Assembly (NCBI RefSeq): GCF_019396385.1
Contig: NZ_JAHKRN010000031.1
Location: 1-64,000 of the forward strand
Length of the DNA: 64,000 nt
From: Nonomuraea harbinensis
GTDB taxonomy: Bacteria; Actinomycetota; Actinomycetes; Streptosporangiales; Streptosporangiaceae
Direction of reading: 5' to 3'
A model generated the notes under the pieces. The model was not told the DNA's origin. It did no database searches and saw only the letters and a list, made by a program, of their open reading frames with translations. Positions 1-9,401 of the stretch are shown piece after piece; position 1 is the stretch's first letter, and every line of letters starts with the position of its first letter. The translations under genes and the position numbers were made by a program.

Positions 1-72
1 TCCCGATCGCCCCGGCACGCCACCAGCGTGCCGGGGCGGCGTCGTCACTCGCACGGAGAGAGGACCTCCACC

Positions 73-558
73 ATGACCCTGGGCATCACCCACCTCGTCC
101 ACGCCAACGTGGTCTGCGCGGACTTCGACCGGTCGTTCGACTTCTACACCCGCGTGCTCGGCGCCCGCCTGATCGGGCAGGTCTTCGAGTTCGACGCCGC
201 CGCGGACTTCCAGGCGATCCTCGACGTCACGGGCTCGGTGCGCTGCAAGGCCGCGCTGCTCACCTGGAGCGACGACGACGCCGCGACCTACCTCGACCTG
301 CTGTGCTTCGCCGACGAACGCGGCGAGCCCGTCCCCCGTACGGCCAAGCAGCCCGGCCTGGCCCGGCTGGGCCTGCGCGTCCGCGACATGACGGCCACCC
401 TCGCCCGGATCCGCGAGCACGACGTGCCCGTGGTGGCCGGGCCGGTCACGCTCACCCCCATGCCGGGCCGGCACCGCCACGTGCTCACGATCCGCGACCC
501 GGACGGAACCATGCTGAACCTCATGGAGTTCCCGGAGCTCGGATCCGGCCGTGGTTAA
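73..558 (+). CDS. VOC (glyoxalase/bleomycin-resistance fold) family protein
   Basis: This 161-residue protein has the layout of a vicinal-oxygen-chelate domain. The N-terminus (THLVHANVVCADFDRSFDFY) is the usual first beta-alpha unit. A second half resumes near LGLRVRDM and ends with RDPDGTMLNLMEF, a typical VOC closing strand. The ATG at 73 is preferred because GGAGAGAGGAC lies just upstream; an open frame extends back to 28. The family covers glyoxalases, dioxygenases, epimerases and drug-binding proteins, so the substrate cannot be set. It sits directly before the Liv transporter and may belong to the same catabolic locus, which is inference. Confidence 0.8.
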   Translation: MTLGITHLVHANVVCADFDRSFDFYTRVLGARLIGQVFEFDAAADFQAILDVTGSVRCKAALLTWSDDDAATYLDLLCFADERGEPVPRTAKQPGLARLGLRVRDMTATLARIREHDVPVVAGPVTLTPMPGRHRHVLTIRDPDGTMLNLMEFPELGSGRG

Positions 559-590
559 CGCCCGTATCGGGACGTAACGGTGGCGTTAAC
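554..590. promoter_or_regulatory. inverted GTTAACG/CGTTAAC pair with a central GTAAC, upstream of the Liv operon
   Basis: GTTAACG (554-560) and CGTTAAC (584-590) form a perfect inverted pair, and GTAAC (574-578) lies between them. The first copy overlaps the stop codon of the VOC gene. The block lies about 85 bases before livH in otherwise GC-rich DNA. GTnAC-type repeats are bound by OmpR-family regulators such as GlnR and MtrA in actinobacteria; assigning this site to either is inference. Confidence 0.35.
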
Positions 591-674
591 GAGCTGACGG
601 AACGCTGGGCACCTATCTCGTCACACCGAAGTCAGCCTGGTCCCCCAAGGCTGTGAGAGGGAGCGGAGGATGGT

Positions 675-1547
675 GTGCAGCAGACCATTAACGGCTTGGC
701 CTTGGGAAGTACCTACGCCCTGCTGGGCGTAGGCGTCACCTTGGTGTGGGGTGTCCTCGGCATCCTGAATTTCGCGCATGCGCAGATCCTGACCTGGGGC
801 AGCTTCGCCGCCCTGGCGGCCCTGCACCTGGGAGTGCCGGTGCCGCTCGCCATCCTGGTGGGCATGGTGGCGGCCGGCGTGCTGTCGGTGCTCCTCGACC
901 TGGCCGTCCTCGCCCCGCTCCGGGCCCGCAAGGCGCCCGAGTTCTCCTTCGTCGTCGCGACGATCGGCGTCTCGCTCGTGCTCACCACGATCCTGCGCAC
1001 CTATACCGACGCGCAGACCGAGGCGTTCCCCCGGCAGGGCTTCCCGGTGGGTGCCTTCGAGGTGGCGGGGCAGAACGTGCCGCGGCTCCAGGTCGTCATG
1101 CTGGCGATCGCGATCGTGGCGATGGCCGGCCTCGCCTTCTGGCTGAACCGCACCAGGTCGGGGCGGGCGGTGCGGGCGGTCGCCCACAACCGGGAGACCG
1201 CCGAACTGCTCGGCGTGAACAGCCAGCTCGTCTTCTCGATCTGCTTCTTCGTCGCCGGCGGCCTCGCCGCCGTGGCCGGCATCTTCGTGGCGGCGTCGGC
1301 GGCTCAGGTGTCCTACTCATCGGGTGACGGCCTCCTGCTGGTCGCCTTCGCGGTGATCATCCTCGGCGGCATGGGCTCGGTGAAGGGCGCGATCGTCGGG
1401 GGCCTGGTGCTCGGCGTCATCGAGGTGTACGCGACCTCGTACGTGTCCAGCGTGTTCCGGGAGATCATCGCGTTCGCGACCATCCTCGCGGTGCTGGTCG
1501 CGCGGCCGTCCGGGTTCTTCGGCAAGAAGGAGGCCGCACGTGTTTGA
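675..1547 (+). CDS. livH: branched-chain amino acid-type ABC transporter permease (LivH-like)
   Basis: This 290-residue integral membrane protein begins LALGSTYALLGVGVTLVWGV and NFAHA, the LivH hallmark. It has about eight hydrophobic segments and the EAA-like loop FFVAGGLAAVAGI near residue 195. The GTG start at 675 follows GGGAGCGGAGGA. It is the first gene of a tight livH-M-G-F run. The family imports branched-chain amino acids, but related systems take aromatic acids, urea or short amides. The neighbouring acyl-CoA genes hint at a carboxylate substrate. No periplasmic binding protein is encoded in view. Confidence 0.93.
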   Translation: MQQTINGLALGSTYALLGVGVTLVWGVLGILNFAHAQILTWGSFAALAALHLGVPVPLAILVGMVAAGVLSVLLDLAVLAPLRARKAPEFSFVVATIGVSLVLTTILRTYTDAQTEAFPRQGFPVGAFEVAGQNVPRLQVVMLAIAIVAMAGLAFWLNRTRSGRAVRAVAHNRETAELLGVNSQLVFSICFFVAGGLAAVAGIFVAASAAQVSYSSGDGLLLVAFAVIILGGMGSVKGAIVGGLVLGVIEVYATSYVSSVFREIIAFATILAVLVARPSGFFGKKEAARV

Positions 1548-2448
1548 CTGGCTCGAACCGCTCCAGCTCTTCCGGCTGGACACCGCTCTCATCCTCACCC
1601 TGCTCGTGGTCAGCGTGCACGTCACGTTCCGGGTCGGCATCATGTCGCTGGCCCCGATGGGATTCGCCGCCGTCGGCGGCTACACGGCCGCCCTCGTCTC
1701 CACCAAGACCGAGCTGCCGTTCGCCGTCGGGCTCCTCGCCGCGACGCTGCTCGCCGGGGCGATCGGCGCGCTGTTCGCGCCGCCGGTGCTGCGGCTGCGC
1801 GGCATCTACATGGCGCTCGGGAGCCTCGCGCTCGCGCAGGCCATCGTCGTGCTGATCCGGATCAGCGACTTCACCAACGGGCCGAACGGCATCGCCGGCA
1901 TCCCGGTCGAGGTGAAAACGGAGTACCTCATCATCGCCCTGGCCGTGGCCTTCCTCGTGCTGGAGCTCGGTCACCGCTCCCACTTCGGCCGGGCCGCCAA
2001 GGCGGTGCGGCTGGACGAGCGCACCGCCGAGGGCCTGGGCATCAACGTGTTCCGGGTGCGGTTCGTGGCCTTCACCGCCGCCGGCGCGATCGCCGGCTGC
2101 GCGGGGGCGCTGGAGGCGCACCGGACCATGGTGATCAGCCCCGACCAGTACGGCTTCGCCACGCTGGTGATCGTGTTCACGTACGTGCTCGTCGGCGGCA
2201 ACGGGCACTGGGCAGGGCCGGTCCTGCTGACCTGGGGGCTGACGATCCTGCGCGACCTGTTGCAGGTCGCCGGCGGCCACTGGGAGGACATCGTCTACGG
2301 CGTGCTGCTCGTGGTGGTGCTGCTGGTGGCGCCGAACGGCCTGTCCGACCGGTCGCTCTACCGGGGGTTGCGACGACGATGGCGGGACCGTGGGAACCCG
2401 CCGTCTCCCAAGATCGACGAACCTGCGGAGAAGGTGGCGAGCCCATGA
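1540..2448 (+). CDS. livM: branched-chain amino acid-type ABC transporter permease (LivM-like)
   Basis: This 302-residue LivM-type permease overlaps livH by eight bases, implying translational coupling. Diagnostic stretches are GIMSLAPMGFAAVGGYTAAL, LRLRGIYMALGSLALAQA and TNGPNGIAGIP. The late YVLVGGNGHWAGPVLLTWGL matches the conserved GG-x-G permease loop. The C-terminal tail from about residue 275 is hydrophilic. With LivH it should form the membrane channel, powered by the two ATPases that follow. Confidence 0.93.
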   Translation: MFDWLEPLQLFRLDTALILTLLVVSVHVTFRVGIMSLAPMGFAAVGGYTAALVSTKTELPFAVGLLAATLLAGAIGALFAPPVLRLRGIYMALGSLALAQAIVVLIRISDFTNGPNGIAGIPVEVKTEYLIIALAVAFLVLELGHRSHFGRAAKAVRLDERTAEGLGINVFRVRFVAFTAAGAIAGCAGALEAHRTMVISPDQYGFATLVIVFTYVLVGGNGHWAGPVLLTWGLTILRDLLQVAGGHWEDIVYGVLLVVVLLVAPNGLSDRSLYRGLRRRWRDRGNPPSPKIDEPAEKVASP

Positions 2449-3219
2449 CCGCACTCCTGGAACTGTCCGGGGTCAGCAAGCACTTCGGCGGCATGAAGGC
2501 CGTGGACGACGTCTCGTTCACCGTGCGGCAGGGCGCCATCTGCGGCCTCATCGGGCCCAACGGCGCCGGCAAGACGACCGTCGTCAACCTCATCAGCGGC
2601 TATCTCAAGCCGACGACCGGGACCATCCGGCTCGCCGGGGCGGACGTGGCCGACCTGCGCCCGCACCGCCTCGCCGCCGCGGGCGTCGCCCGCACGTACC
2701 AGAACCTGCAGCTCTTCGAGGAGAGCACGGTCCTGGAGAACGTCCTCATCGGCCGTCACCTGTCCTTCAAGGGCCGCCGCTGGCAGATGGGCAGGACCCG
2801 CAGGCGGGAGGAGGCCGAGCAGCACGAGGTGGCCCGGCGGCTCATCGACCGCGTCGGACTCACCGGCGTGATCGACGCCGACGTGGCCGAGCTCTCCTAC
2901 GGCATGCGGCGGCGCGTCGAGATCGCCCGCGCGATGGCCACCGAACCCCGGCTGCTGCTGCTCGACGAGCCCACCGCCGGGATGAACCGCACCGAGTCCG
3001 ACGAGATCGGCGAGCTCATCCGCTCGATCAACGACGAGGGCGTGACCGTACTGCTCGTCGACCACAACGTCCGGCTCGTCACCGAGGTCTGCCACCGCGT
3101 CGTCGTGCTCGACTGGGGCCGCGTCCTCACCGAGGCCGGGCCCACCGAGGTGTGGCAGGACCAACGGGTCAAGACGGCCTATCTCGGCACCCACGACCGT
3201 AACGCAGTGGAGGCACCCG

Positions 3220-3233
<14 letters not shown>
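2445..3233 (+). CDS. livG: Liv-type ABC transporter ATPase (LivG-like)
   Basis: This 262-residue ATPase has Walker A GPNGAGKTT at residues 37-45 and a Q-loop region TYQNLQLF. The signature is degenerate (LSYGMRRRVEIA instead of LSGGQ), which is common in LivG. Walker B is LLLLDEPTAGM with a following switch His (VDHNV). The ATG at 2445 overlaps the livM stop in an ATGA junction, so it is preferred over longer in-frame starts from 2379. It energises uptake with LivF. Confidence 0.93.
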
Positions 3234-3915
<682 letters not shown>

Positions 3916-3940
3916 CGCGACCTCAGGTGGCCAGGTGGGA

Positions 3941-3977
3941 ACGGCCGGGCCGGCGGTGATCCCGCCGGCCCGGCCGT
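3941..3977. terminator. bidirectional hairpin terminator between livF and the thiolase gene
   Basis: A 16-base perfect inverted repeat (arms 3941-3956 and 3962-3977) surrounds a five-base loop. It lies between two convergent genes, so it can serve both strands. Only short T/A runs flank it, as is usual for high-GC actinobacterial terminators. Confidence 0.8.
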
Positions 3978-3995
3978 TTCGTTCCTCGCTCTGCC

Positions 3996-5144
3996 TCAGA
4001 GGCGTTCGATGATGGTGACGTTGGCCTGGCCGCCGCCCTCGCACATCGTCTGCAGGCCGTAGCGGCCGCCGGTGCGCTCCAGGTGGTTGAGCAGCGTCGT
4101 CATCAGCCGCGCGCCGGTCGCGCCGAGCGGGTGGCCCAGCGCGATCGCCCCGCCGTTGGGGTTGACCCTGGCCGGGTCGAAGCCGGTCTCCTTCAGCCAG
4201 GCGAGCACCACGGGCGCGAACGCCTCGTTGATCTCGACGGCGTCGATGTCGTCCGGCGTCATCTTGGCCCGCCGCAGCGCCCGCTCCGTCGCGGGGATCG
4301 GGGCGGACAGCATCATGATCGGATCGTCGGCCATCACGCTCATGTGGTGGATGCGCGCCCGGGGGGTCAGCCCGAGGTGCTTCACCGCGCGCTCGCCGGC
4401 GATCAGCAGAGCCGCGGAGCCGTCGCTGATCTGGCTCGCGCAGGCCGCGGTGATGCGCCCGCCGGGCAGCAGCGTGGGCAGCGACCTGATCTTCTCCCAG
4501 TTCGGCTCGCGCGGGCCGTCGTCGGCGCCGACGCCGTCGAGCGGCGCGATCTCCGGCTCGAAGAGCTTGTCAGCGTTCGCCCGCAGCGCCCGCTCGTGCG
4601 ACTCGACGGCGAACTCCTCCATCTGCTCGCGGGAGATGTCCCAGTGGGTGGCCATCATCTCCGCGCCACGGAACTGGCTGACCTCGCCGTCCCCGAACCG
4701 GCCGGTCCACGCCGGCGAGGTGGAGAACGGGTCGTCGAAGCCGAGCGCCCGGCCCGCGTTCGCCGCCGACATCAGCGGCACCATGCTCATGTTCTGCACG
4801 CCGCCGGCGACGACGAGGTCCATCGTGCCGCTCATCACGGCCTGCGCGGCGAAGTGCACGGCCTGCTGGGCCGATCCGCACTGCCGGTCGATCGTCACCC
4901 CCGGCACGTGCAGCGGGAACCCCGCCGCGAGCCAGCAGGTGCGGGCGATGTCGAACGACTGCGGACCCACCGAGTCCACGTTGCCGAACACGACGTCGTC
5001 GACGAGTCCCGGGTCGATCCCGGTCCGCTCGACCAGGGCGCGGATGCTGTGGGCGCCGAGGTCGGCGGGATGGACGGTGCTCAGCGGCCCGCCCCGCTTG
5101 GTCACCGGGGTACGGACGGCATCGATGATGAAAGCTTCAGCCAT
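3996..5144 (-). CDS. acetyl-CoA acetyltransferase family thiolase
   Basis: This 382-residue thiolase has the nucleophilic Cys in DRQCGSAQQAVHFAAQ (about residue 89). The active-site His is in GGAIALGHPLGATGAR, and a C-terminal CEGGGQAN occupies the position of the usual CxGxG. Length and order match degradative thiolases that cleave 3-ketoacyl-CoA to acetyl-CoA plus a shortened acyl-CoA. It is the last gene of the CoA-transferase/acyl-CoA dehydrogenase/thiolase set and probably supplies the final cleavage step. The substrate is unknown. Confidence 0.92.
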   Translation of the reverse strand: MAEAFIIDAVRTPVTKRGGPLSTVHPADLGAHSIRALVERTGIDPGLVDDVVFGNVDSVGPQSFDIARTCWLAAGFPLHVPGVTIDRQCGSAQQAVHFAAQAVMSGTMDLVVAGGVQNMSMVPLMSAANAGRALGFDDPFSTSPAWTGRFGDGEVSQFRGAEMMATHWDISREQMEEFAVESHERALRANADKLFEPEIAPLDGVGADDGPREPNWEKIRSLPTLLPGGRITAACASQISDGSAALLIAGERAVKHLGLTPRARIHHMSVMADDPIMMLSAPIPATERALRRAKMTPDDIDAVEINEAFAPVVLAWLKETGFDPARVNPNGGAIALGHPLGATGARLMTTLLNHLERTGGRYGLQTMCEGGGQANVTIIERL

Positions 5145-5225
5145 GCCGGGAGGCTACGAGCGCGGCGTTATCCCGGCGTGCGCCGGATGACGGCCCGGCG
5201 TTACCCGGCCCGTGCGACCCCGCCG

Positions 5226-6380
5226 TCAGAAGGGCAGGCCGCCGCGCTCGACGAGTTGCCGGGCGATGACGTCGCGCTGGATCTCGTTGGTGCCCTCGCC
5301 CACGATCATCAGCGGGGCGTCGCGGAAGTAGCGCTCGACGTCGAACTCGGTGGAGTAGCCGTAGCCGCCGTGCACCCGGATCGCGTTGAGGGCGATCTCC
5401 ATCGCGACCTCCGAGCAGAACAGCTTCGCCATGCCCGCCTCCATGTCGCTGCGCTCACCCGAGTCGTAGCGCTCGGCCGCGTACAGCAGCAGCCGTCGGG
5501 CGGCGGTCAGCTTGGTGCCCATCTCGGCGAGGTGGTTGCCGACGGCCTGGTGCCGCCAGATCGGCCTGCCGAACGACTCCCGCTGCTGGGCGTAGGCGAG
5601 CGCGTCGTCGAACGCGGCCCTGGCCACCCCGGTCGCCCGCGCCGCCACCTGGATGCGGCCGATCTCCAGGCCGCGCATCATCTGCGTGAACCCGGCGCCC
5701 TCCACGCCGCCGAGCAGCGCGTCCGCCGGGACCCGCGCGCCGTCGAAGACCACCTCACAGCTCTCCACGCCCTTGTAACCGAGCTTGGGCAGGTCGGCGG
5801 TGACGGTGACCCCCGGCACCTTCTCCACCAGCAGGACGGAGATGCCGCGGTGCCGGGGCTCGGCCGCGGGGTCGGTCTTGCACAGCAGCGCCACCAGACC
5901 CGACATGCGGGCGTTGCTGATCCAGGTCTTGGTGCCGTCGATCACGTACCCGTCGCCGTCACGCCTGGCCACGGTGCGCATCGCCTGCAGGTCGGAGCCG
6001 CCGCCGGGCTCGGTGAGCGCCATCGTGGCGCGCAGCTCGCCCGTCGCCATCCGCGGCAGGTAGCGGTCCTTCTGCTCCTGAGTGCCGTACGCGAGGATGA
6101 GCCTGGCCACCACGGTGTGCCCGCCCATGGCCCCGGCGAGGCTCATCCATCCACGTGCCAGCTCCTCGGTGATCATCGCGAAGCACGGGGTGGAGACCTG
6201 GACGTCGCCGTACGGCTCGGGGATGGCGAGACCGTAGACGCCCATCCGCTTCATCTGGTCGATGAGCTCGCCCGGATAGGCGTTGGCGTGCTCCAGTTCC
6301 CTCGCGACCGGCCGTACCTCGCGGTCGACGAAGTCGCGCACCGCCTCGACCATGGCCGTCTCTTCGGCGTTCAACGTCAT
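5226..6380 (-). CDS. acyl-CoA dehydrogenase
   Basis: This 384-residue flavoprotein has the standard three-domain acyl-CoA dehydrogenase layout. The N-terminal helical part is followed by MALTEPGGGSDLQAM and KTWISNARMSG (FAD/substrate loops). The C-terminal helical domain carries HGGYGYSTEFDVERYFRDA and GEGTNEIQRDVIARQL. The Glu of EGTNEIQ is at the usual catalytic-base position. It oxidises an acyl-CoA to the 2,3-enoyl-CoA and passes electrons to ETF. It lies 37 bases after the CoA transferase gene in the same operon. Confidence 0.94.
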   Translation of the reverse strand: MTLNAEETAMVEAVRDFVDREVRPVARELEHANAYPGELIDQMKRMGVYGLAIPEPYGDVQVSTPCFAMITEELARGWMSLAGAMGGHTVVARLILAYGTQEQKDRYLPRMATGELRATMALTEPGGGSDLQAMRTVARRDGDGYVIDGTKTWISNARMSGLVALLCKTDPAAEPRHRGISVLLVEKVPGVTVTADLPKLGYKGVESCEVVFDGARVPADALLGGVEGAGFTQMMRGLEIGRIQVAARATGVARAAFDDALAYAQQRESFGRPIWRHQAVGNHLAEMGTKLTAARRLLLYAAERYDSGERSDMEAGMAKLFCSEVAMEIALNAIRVHGGYGYSTEFDVERYFRDAPLMIVGEGTNEIQRDVIARQLVERGGLPF

Positions 6381-6417
6381 CGGTACTCCTTCGCTGATCT
6401 CGCGGTGCCGCCCCGCG

Positions 6418-7596
6418 TCAGATGATCTTCTCGTCGGCCAGGCAGGCGATCTCCCCCGGTGAGCGGCCCAGCTCGGCCAGGACGGCCGCGGTGTGCTCGC
6501 CGACGGCCGGCACCGGGTCCATCCGCGGCTCCTCGTCGCCGAGGGAGATCGGGGGGAGCAGCGCGCGGATGGCGCCGCCGGGGGTGTCGACGTCCCGCCA
6601 CCGCTTGCGCTCCCGCAGCACCGGGTGGTCCAGGAAGTCGCCGACCGTGTTGACGCCGGCGTTCGCGATCCCGGCCCGGTCGAGCAGGGCGGAGGCCTCG
6701 GCCGCGCCGAAAGCGGCGAAGCGGGCGTCCACGATCGCCTCCAGGGCGTCGCGGTTGGCCACGCGCAGCGTGTTGGTGGCGAAGCGCGGGTCGGTGGCGA
6801 GTTCGGGCGCGCCGAGGAACTCCGCGCAGAACCGCACCCACTCGGTCTCGTTCTGGATCGAGATCAGGACCGTGCGCCCGTCTCCCGCGGTGAACGGCCC
6901 GTACGGGGCGATGGTGGCGTGCCGGGCGCCCGCGCGCGGTTGCTGGCGGCCGCTCCCGGCGGTGTAGTAGGCCGGCTGGCCCATCCACTCGGCCAGGGCC
7001 TCGAACAGCGAGACCTCCAGGGTGGCGCCCTCGCCCGTGAGCCGCCGCTGGTAGAGGGCGGCGAGGACGGCGCTGAAGCCGTACATCCCGGCGGCGATGT
7101 CGGCGACCGAGATGCCGACCCGGGCGGGCTCGTCCGCCGACCCGGTGAGCGAGACCAGGCCGGCCTCGCACTGGGCGAGCAGGTCGTACGCCTTGCGGCC
7201 GGCCCACGGGCCGTCGCTGCCCCAGCCGGTGATGCCGAGCACGATCTTGCGGGGGTCCCGTGCCCGCACGGCGGCGGCCGACAGGCCGAGCCGGTCGGCC
7301 GCGCCCGGCCCGAGGTTCTGCACCAGCACGTCGGACCGGCCGACCAGCTCGTGCAGGATCTCCCGGCCGCGCGGCGACTTCACGTCCAGCGTCACCGACT
7401 CCTTGGAACGGTTGAGCCAGACGAAGTAGCTGGACTGTCCGTTGATCGACTCGTCGTAGCGCCGGGCGAAGTCGCCGGAGCCGGGCCGCTCGATCTTGAT
7501 CACCCGGGCGCCGAGGTCGGCGAGCTGGCGCGTCGCGAACGGCGCGGCCACCGCGTGTTCGAGCGCGACCACGGTGATCCCTGTAAGTGGCAGCAC
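6418..7596 (-). CDS. CaiB/BaiF family (class III) CoA transferase
   Basis: This 392-residue protein opens LPLTGITVVALEHAVAAPFA and includes RVIKIERPGSGDFAR and LVQNLGPGAADRLGL, all typical of class III CoA transferases. The expected catalytic Asp is D166 in SVADIAAGMYG. The family moves CoA between carboxylic acids without releasing CoA. As first gene of the operon it probably activates the imported acid for the dehydrogenase and thiolase. An AT-rich stretch and a CTCTATAGAG palindrome precede it, marking the promoter region. Confidence 0.92.
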   Translation of the reverse strand: MLPLTGITVVALEHAVAAPFATRQLADLGARVIKIERPGSGDFARRYDESINGQSSYFVWLNRSKESVTLDVKSPRGREILHELVGRSDVLVQNLGPGAADRLGLSAAAVRARDPRKIVLGITGWGSDGPWAGRKAYDLLAQCEAGLVSLTGSADEPARVGISVADIAAGMYGFSAVLAALYQRRLTGEGATLEVSLFEALAEWMGQPAYYTAGSGRQQPRAGARHATIAPYGPFTAGDGRTVLISIQNETEWVRFCAEFLGAPELATDPRFATNTLRVANRDALEAIVDARFAAFGAAEASALLDRAGIANAGVNTVGDFLDHPVLRERKRWRDVDTPGGAIRALLPPISLGDEEPRMDPVPAVGEHTAAVLAELGRSPGEIACLADEKII

Positions 7597-7706
7597 GTCT
7601 CCCCTTTCGTCCCGATATAAAATATATTATTTATGCTCGAATCGCCAGATGTCTCATGAATCTCGTAGCTGAGCAGGATTTCCCCCCGCACACGGGAGCG
7701 CGAAAC

Positions 7707-7717
7707 TCTATAGAGAC
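7707..7717. promoter_or_regulatory. candidate GntR operator upstream of the CoA-catabolic operon
   Basis: TCTATAGAGAC reads on this strand and sits inside the perfect palindrome CTCTATAGAG (7706-7715). It lies about 110 bases upstream of the CoA transferase start. The same 11 bases recur in reverse orientation at 8565-8575 upstream of the GntR gene. An AT-rich run (ATATAAAATATATTATTTAT, near 7615-7634) lies between this site and the operon. Confidence 0.45.
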
Positions 7718-7744
7718 CGGCCGGCACCTGGCTCCATGAACGGG

Positions 7745-8428
7745 CTACGCGGGGTCCTGCTCGCCCGCCGCGCGCTTGTCGAACTGCCTGGCCAGCAGAT
7801 CCCCGGCGTTGGCGATGTGATCGTGCATCGCCGCCCGCGCCGCCTCCGCGTCCCGGGCGCGCAGGCCCTCCAGGATCTTCGAATGGTCGTGCAGGGTGGC
7901 CTGCGGCCACCCCTCGATCTCCGAGTAGAAGCGGGTGGGGATGTACCGCCCGGTCAGGGTCAGCACCCACGTGATCTTGCGGGCGTCCGCGACCAGGTTG
8001 ATCAGGCGGTGGAAGGCGTGGTTCTTCTCCTCCAGCAGCGCCAGGTCCTTGCGGTACGCCGCCGCCAGCAGCTCGTGATGCAGGGCGTCGAGCTCGTCGA
8101 GCTCGTCAGGGGTCGCCCGGACCGCGGCCCGGGCGGCCAGCTCCCCCGAGATCAGCGCGTGCGCCTCGAACAGGTCGCGGATGTCCTGCCCCGTCAGCCG
8201 CGCCACCTGGAACCCACGCCGGGGCAGCAGCTCCAGGAAGCCCTCCACGCGCAGCACGTGCAGCGCCTCGCGGGCCGGGGTCGCGGAGATGCTCAGCGCC
8301 TGGCCGACCGCCTCCGGCCGGACGGAGTCGCCCGGACGCCACTGCCCCGACATGATCATGCTGCGCACGTAGGCGGCGGCGTCGTCGCTGAGCTGCGGCC
8401 GCCCCGCCTCTGCCGCCCTGGCGCCCAT
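7745..8428 (-). CDS. GntR family transcriptional regulator with FCD domain
   Basis: This 227-residue protein has an N-terminal winged helix (about 13-75, including [20 protein letters not shown] and [14 protein letters not shown]). It is followed by an all-helical FCD ligand domain (about 85-215) with metal-site-like DLFEAH, HAFHRLI and HDHIANAG segments. FCD regulators respond to carboxylic acids or acyl-CoAs and usually control adjacent catabolic operons. The gene is in line with, and 148 bases upstream of, the CoA transferase operon, the likely target. Autoregulation is suggested by a shared operator-like motif. Confidence 0.9.
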   Translation of the reverse strand: MGARAAEAGRPQLSDDAAAYVRSMIMSGQWRPGDSVRPEAVGQALSISATPAREALHVLRVEGFLELLPRRGFQVARLTGQDIRDLFEAHALISGELAARAAVRATPDELDELDALHHELLAAAYRKDLALLEEKNHAFHRLINLVADARKITWVLTLTGRYIPTRFYSEIEGWPQATLHDHSKILEGLRARDAEAARAAMHDHIANAGDLLARQFDKRAAGEQDPA

Positions 8429-8564
8429 CGCACCACCTCTCGTCTCGGCTCCCCCGACGCGTGTCGCGCTGAAGATCCTAGACGCGCAGCGTCCCGCACG
8501 ACACCCCGATCGGCTATATTATCCGGCCGATCCGAGCGGATACGGTCGCCGTACCAGGGGTTTC

Positions 8565-8575
8565 GTCTCTATAGA
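8565..8575. promoter_or_regulatory. candidate GntR operator upstream of the regulator gene
   Basis: GTCTCTATAGA is the exact reverse complement of 7707-7717 and lies about 137 bases upstream of the GntR start. It also lies just past the 3' end of the sulfite-exporter gene. Its position before the regulator supports autoregulation, which is inference. Confidence 0.4.
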
Positions 8576-8614
8576 AGCAGCCACCCGGCGCCGGCGCCAG
8601 GGTGCTCCATCCGC

Positions 8615-9358
8615 CTACAGCGGCGCCTGCTGGACGAGGACGACGACGCCCGTCACCAGGACGAACCAGCCGAACCCGCTGCGCAGCCGGTCGGCGTCGA
8701 GGCGGCCCGCGAGGGCGCCGCCGACGAGCCCGCCGGCCACGGCCGCCGCGGTCACCGACAGCGCCAGGGACCAGTCGACGGGCGTGGAGTGCAGGTATCC
8801 GGCCAGGCCGGCCAGCGACTTCATGGCGATGACGACCAGTGAGGTGCCCACCGCCGCGCCCATGGGCAGGCCGCCGAGCAGCACCAGCGCGGGCACGACC
8901 AGGAAGCCGCCGCCCGCGCCGACGAGCCCGGTCACCAGGCCGACCACGGCGCCTTCGGCGACCACGTGCGGGACGGGCAGCTCTCGCGGGACCGCACGGG
9001 TGACACGACGGCCACGGATCATGGCGACGGCGGTGGCGAGCATCATGGCCGCGAAGGCCACCATGAGCAGCGTCTCGGGCAGGTGCGGGCCGATCAGGCC
9101 GCCCCCGTACGCGCCCGCCATGCCCGCGGCGCCGAAGATCAGCCCGGTGCGCCAGCGGACGCGCCCGGCCCTGGCGTGGCCGACGGCGCTGACGGCGCTG
9201 GTGACGGCCACGACGAACAGCGACATGGCGATGGCCTGCTTGACCGGGACACCCGCCAGGTAGACCAGCAGGGGAACGGTGAGGATGGACCCTCCGCCGC
9301 CGAAGAGTCCGAGCGTCATGCCCACCACGACGGCGGCGGCGAGAGTCAAGGCGATCAC
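8615..9358 (-). CDS. TauE/SafE family sulfite (organo-anion) exporter
   Basis: This 247-residue membrane protein has about eight hydrophobic helices. It shows the paired TauE/SafE repeats, [18 protein letters not shown] near the N-terminus and [20 protein letters not shown] near the middle. The family exports sulfite or sulfonates. Here it would remove sulfite made by the persulfide dioxygenase encoded upstream. The GTG at 9358 is chosen because the first helix begins there. The GGGGG of the adjacent operator would have to act as ribosome-binding site, so repressor and ribosome may compete. Confidence 0.88.
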   Translation of the reverse strand: MIALTLAAAVVVGMTLGLFGGGGSILTVPLLVYLAGVPVKQAIAMSLFVVAVTSAVSAVGHARAGRVRWRTGLIFGAAGMAGAYGGGLIGPHLPETLLMVAFAAMMLATAVAMIRGRRVTRAVPRELPVPHVVAEGAVVGLVTGLVGAGGGFLVVPALVLLGGLPMGAAVGTSLVVIAMKSLAGLAGYLHSTPVDWSLALSVTAAAVAGGLVGGALAGRLDADRLRSGFGWFVLVTGVVVLVQQAPL

Positions 9359-9360
9359 AA

Positions 9361-9376
9361 ATACCCCCGGGGGTAT
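9361..9376. promoter_or_regulatory. CsoR/CstR-type operator at the sulfite exporter gene
   Basis: ATACCCCCGGGGGTAT is a perfect 16-base palindrome ending two bases from the exporter start codon. It matches the ATACCCC-GGGGTAT class bound by CsoR-family repressors. It is one of three such sites in 2.4 kb. Confidence 0.8.
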
Positions 9377-9401
9377 GTAAAGGACATGAGAAAGCGCCTG
9401 G

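Noticed and set aside
4083-6425. A 780-codon open frame on the plus strand
   Set aside because: It is antisense to the thiolase and acyl-CoA dehydrogenase genes, with low-complexity R/G/H/P-rich composition typical of shadow frames in high-GC DNA.
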